Below are positions 5,218-5,273 of a stretch of 5,273 nucleotides of DNA, in pieces (position 1 is the first letter of the stretch; the number at the start of each line of letters is the position of its first letter). Source of the stretch: JBOGED01 sp050743625. Its GTDB lineage: Bacteria > Actinomycetota > Nitriliruptoria > Euzebyales > Egibacteraceae. The notes below the pieces were generated by a model that searched no databases, was not told where the DNA came from, and was given only the letters and a program-made list of their open reading frames with translations. The stretch lies in the NCBI GenBank assembly GCA_050743625.1, contig JBOGED010000121.1, positions 1 through 5,273 of the forward strand, given 5' to 3'. Both the position numbers and the translations under genes were made by a program.

Positions 5218-5262
5218 GGTGTGATGTGCCTGCCCGGGCGCATCCGCCCGTAATCGCACACC
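5218..5262. repeat. Nested inverted repeat at window end
   Basis: CGGGCG (5235-5240) and CGCCCG (5245-5250) form a perfect stem around CATC. An outer stem GGTGTG (5218-5223) with CACACC (5257-5262) encloses it. All three minus-strand frames remain open here, so it may be a structure inside a gene or an intergenic terminator or regulatory element of a neighbour outside the window. Confidence 0.35.
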
Positions 5263-5273
5263 CGCCCTGCCAG

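Larger units (their letters stand above)
4977..5273 (-). pseudogene. Unrecognised small gene, apparently frameshifted, possibly partial
   Basis: From 5123 to the TGA at 4979-4977 the minus strand has a 48-codon open frame with a protein-like sequence, STVVAVEAIRQTDPKTPAV followed by LPERQSYEVVGARRVDR, but no start codon at a plausible place. The frame one base away is open from the window edge through WAVAVGNSNVIYAQPLRFIG and an ATG at 5134 (MTDERERRPHPPS), stopping at TAG 5089-5087. One missing base around 5090-5105 would join them. If the gene starts at ATG 5134, the restored product would be 52 residues. Otherwise it is a longer gene that continues past the window. Its stop overlaps the next start as GTGA. 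No family is recognised and the true extent is uncertain. Confidence 0.35.

Noticed and set aside
5132..5269. A minus-strand frame ending GSSV with an ATGA overlap onto ATG 5134.
   Set aside because: The overlap is suggestive, but the frame has many A/T-ending codons and an unconvincing protein, and the alternative frame through YAQPLRFIG looks better. It remains undecided, so I did not annotate it separately.
1..5273. tRNA, rRNA, CRISPR array or insertion sequence.
   Set aside because: I saw no cloverleaf with a TTCGA-type arm, no regularly spaced repeats, and no transposase motifs or terminal inverted repeats of IS type.

Overview
The window carries the conserved actinobacterial chromosomal block rpsF-ssb-rpsR-rplI-dnaB on the + strand (277-4244), followed by about 1 kb of unrelated, partly decayed minus-strand sequence. 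Strong G/C preference at third codon positions, the S6-SSB-S18-L9-DnaB order and the SSB sequence (a PSLRWATAKLTK segment and a DDVPF tail) point to a high-GC member of the Actinomycetota. I cannot place it to class or genus.

Region by region: 1-276 is an upstream/leader region that opens with a perfect 22-bp palindrome and ends in a hairpin just before rpsF. 277-588 is ribosomal protein S6. 589-740 is a spacer rich in inverted repeats, ending in a very strong ribosome binding site for ssb (741-1196). rpsR (1222-1476, a zinc-ligand-free S18) and rplI (1502-1951, L9) follow closely. A 19-codon open frame (1959-2018) fills the gap to dnaB (2031-4244). The last four full-size genes have Shine-Dalgarno-like sequences about 6 nt from the start; rpsF does not.

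dnaB is the notable gene. A 268-residue intein (2706-3509) sits inside the Walker A P-loop, between the Lys and Ser of the GKS motif. All class 1 splicing residues are visible (Cys1, TxxH, C-terminal His-Asn, +1 Ser). The homing endonuclease part is shrunken: the first LAGLIDADG helix is gone and only a degenerate second one remains. The intein has visibly more A/T-ending codons than the adjacent extein. A second composition change starts at the SG/SIEQ motif, which is another known DnaB intein site and is empty here.

After dnaB, 4245-4429 is a convergent intergenic stretch with three consecutive hairpins, probably terminators. From 4430 to the window end I read a minus-strand pair of small unrecognised genes joined by a GTGA overlap. 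Each reads well only if one missing base is restored. The downstream one would encode a 183-residue protein with a CxxC-x26-CxxC zinc-ribbon-like arrangement split across the frameshift. They could be pseudogenes or sequencing errors.

S6 and S18 bind each other in the 30S platform, L9 belongs to the 50S subunit, and SSB and DnaB act together at the replication fork, so the cluster links translation and replication. Activity of DnaB here depends on intein splicing, because the unspliced protein has a broken ATP-binding loop.
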